A DNA stretch of 5,519 nt from Pseudomonadota bacterium. GTDB lineage: Bacteria > Pseudomonadota > Alphaproteobacteria > Rhizobiales > Kaistiaceae. Shown here piece by piece: positions 5,386 through 5,519 of this stretch (positions are counted from its first letter, which is position 1; each line of letters starts with the position of its first letter). The DNA lies in NCBI GenBank assembly GCA_023433185.1, contig JAEZEN010000307.1:1-5519 (forward strand), written 5' to 3'. A model generated the notes under the pieces. That model saw nothing but the letters and a program-made list of their open reading frames with translations. It ran no database searches and was not told the DNA's origin. The position numbers were made by a program, and so were the translations under genes.

Positions 5386-5519
5386 CTAGAGTCCCGCCGC
5401 AACGGCGACCGGGCGGTCCGCGGCCTTTCGCTCCGAGTAGCGATCCACGAGCTGGCCGGCGTGGGGACGCGTGAGGATGGTGAAGCGCACCAGTTCCTCC
5501 ATCACGTCGACGATGCGGT
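5386..5519 (-). CDS. C-terminal end of an unidentified protein, truncated by the window edge
   Basis: Reading the minus strand from 5517 gives 43 residues (beginning RIVDVMEELVRFTILTRPHA, then GQLVDRYSERKAADRPVAVA) before a TAG at 5386-5388. Nearly every codon has G or C in the third position, as in the certain genes here, and the composition is that of a normal protein with an amphipathic helix followed by a loose tail. I do not recognise the family from this piece alone. It converges with the DapA homologue, whose stop is 47 bases away, so it belongs to a different transcription unit. Confidence 0.7.
   Translation of the reverse strand, partial: RIVDVMEELVRFTILTRPHAGQLVDRYSERKAADRPVAVAAGL

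Overview
The window is about 70% GC, and its coding frames almost always have G or C at the third codon position. This and the gene types suggest a high-GC Gram-negative bacterium, most likely an alphaproteobacterium (inference). No RNA gene, insertion sequence, CRISPR array or phage gene was found. The content looks like chromosomal carbon catabolism.

Layout: (1) 1-614 (+) is the 3' part of a dihydroxyacetone-kinase L (DhaL) domain. (2) 615-746 is a convergent gap with a strong hairpin. (3) 747-1787 (-) is an aldo/keto reductase of the D-threo-aldose/L-fucose/pyridoxal dehydrogenase type. (4) 1788-2094 has no intact gene; it holds the reductase's ribosome binding site and a possible decayed hydrophobic coding fragment. 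(5) 2095-3744 (-) is a GMC flavoprotein dehydrogenase with a four-cysteine Fe-S-type motif. It is translationally coupled (ATGA overlap) to (6) 3741-4229 (-), a gluconate 2-dehydrogenase subunit 3 family protein. (7) 4230-4435 is a divergent regulatory region with an imperfect dyad and a possible short upstream ORF. (8) 4436-5338 (+) is a DapA-superfamily lyase/aldolase that keeps the Schiff-base lysine but lacks the usual catalytic triad. (9) 5386-5519 (-) is the C-terminal end of an unidentified gene.

Taken together (inference), the genes look like an oxidative sugar, polyol or sugar-acid pathway. A cytoplasmic two-subunit flavin dehydrogenase and an NAD(P)-dependent aldose/aldehyde dehydrogenase would oxidise the substrate. 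A pyruvate-type Schiff-base lyase or dehydratase would process the resulting 2-keto acid. A Dha-type kinase would phosphorylate a short ketose such as dihydroxyacetone or erythrulose. The substrate cannot be named from sequence. Nothing here is demonstrably a new system. The least ordinary points are the DapA homologue's active site, the signal-less and cytochrome-less GMC pair, and the control region between the two divergent units.
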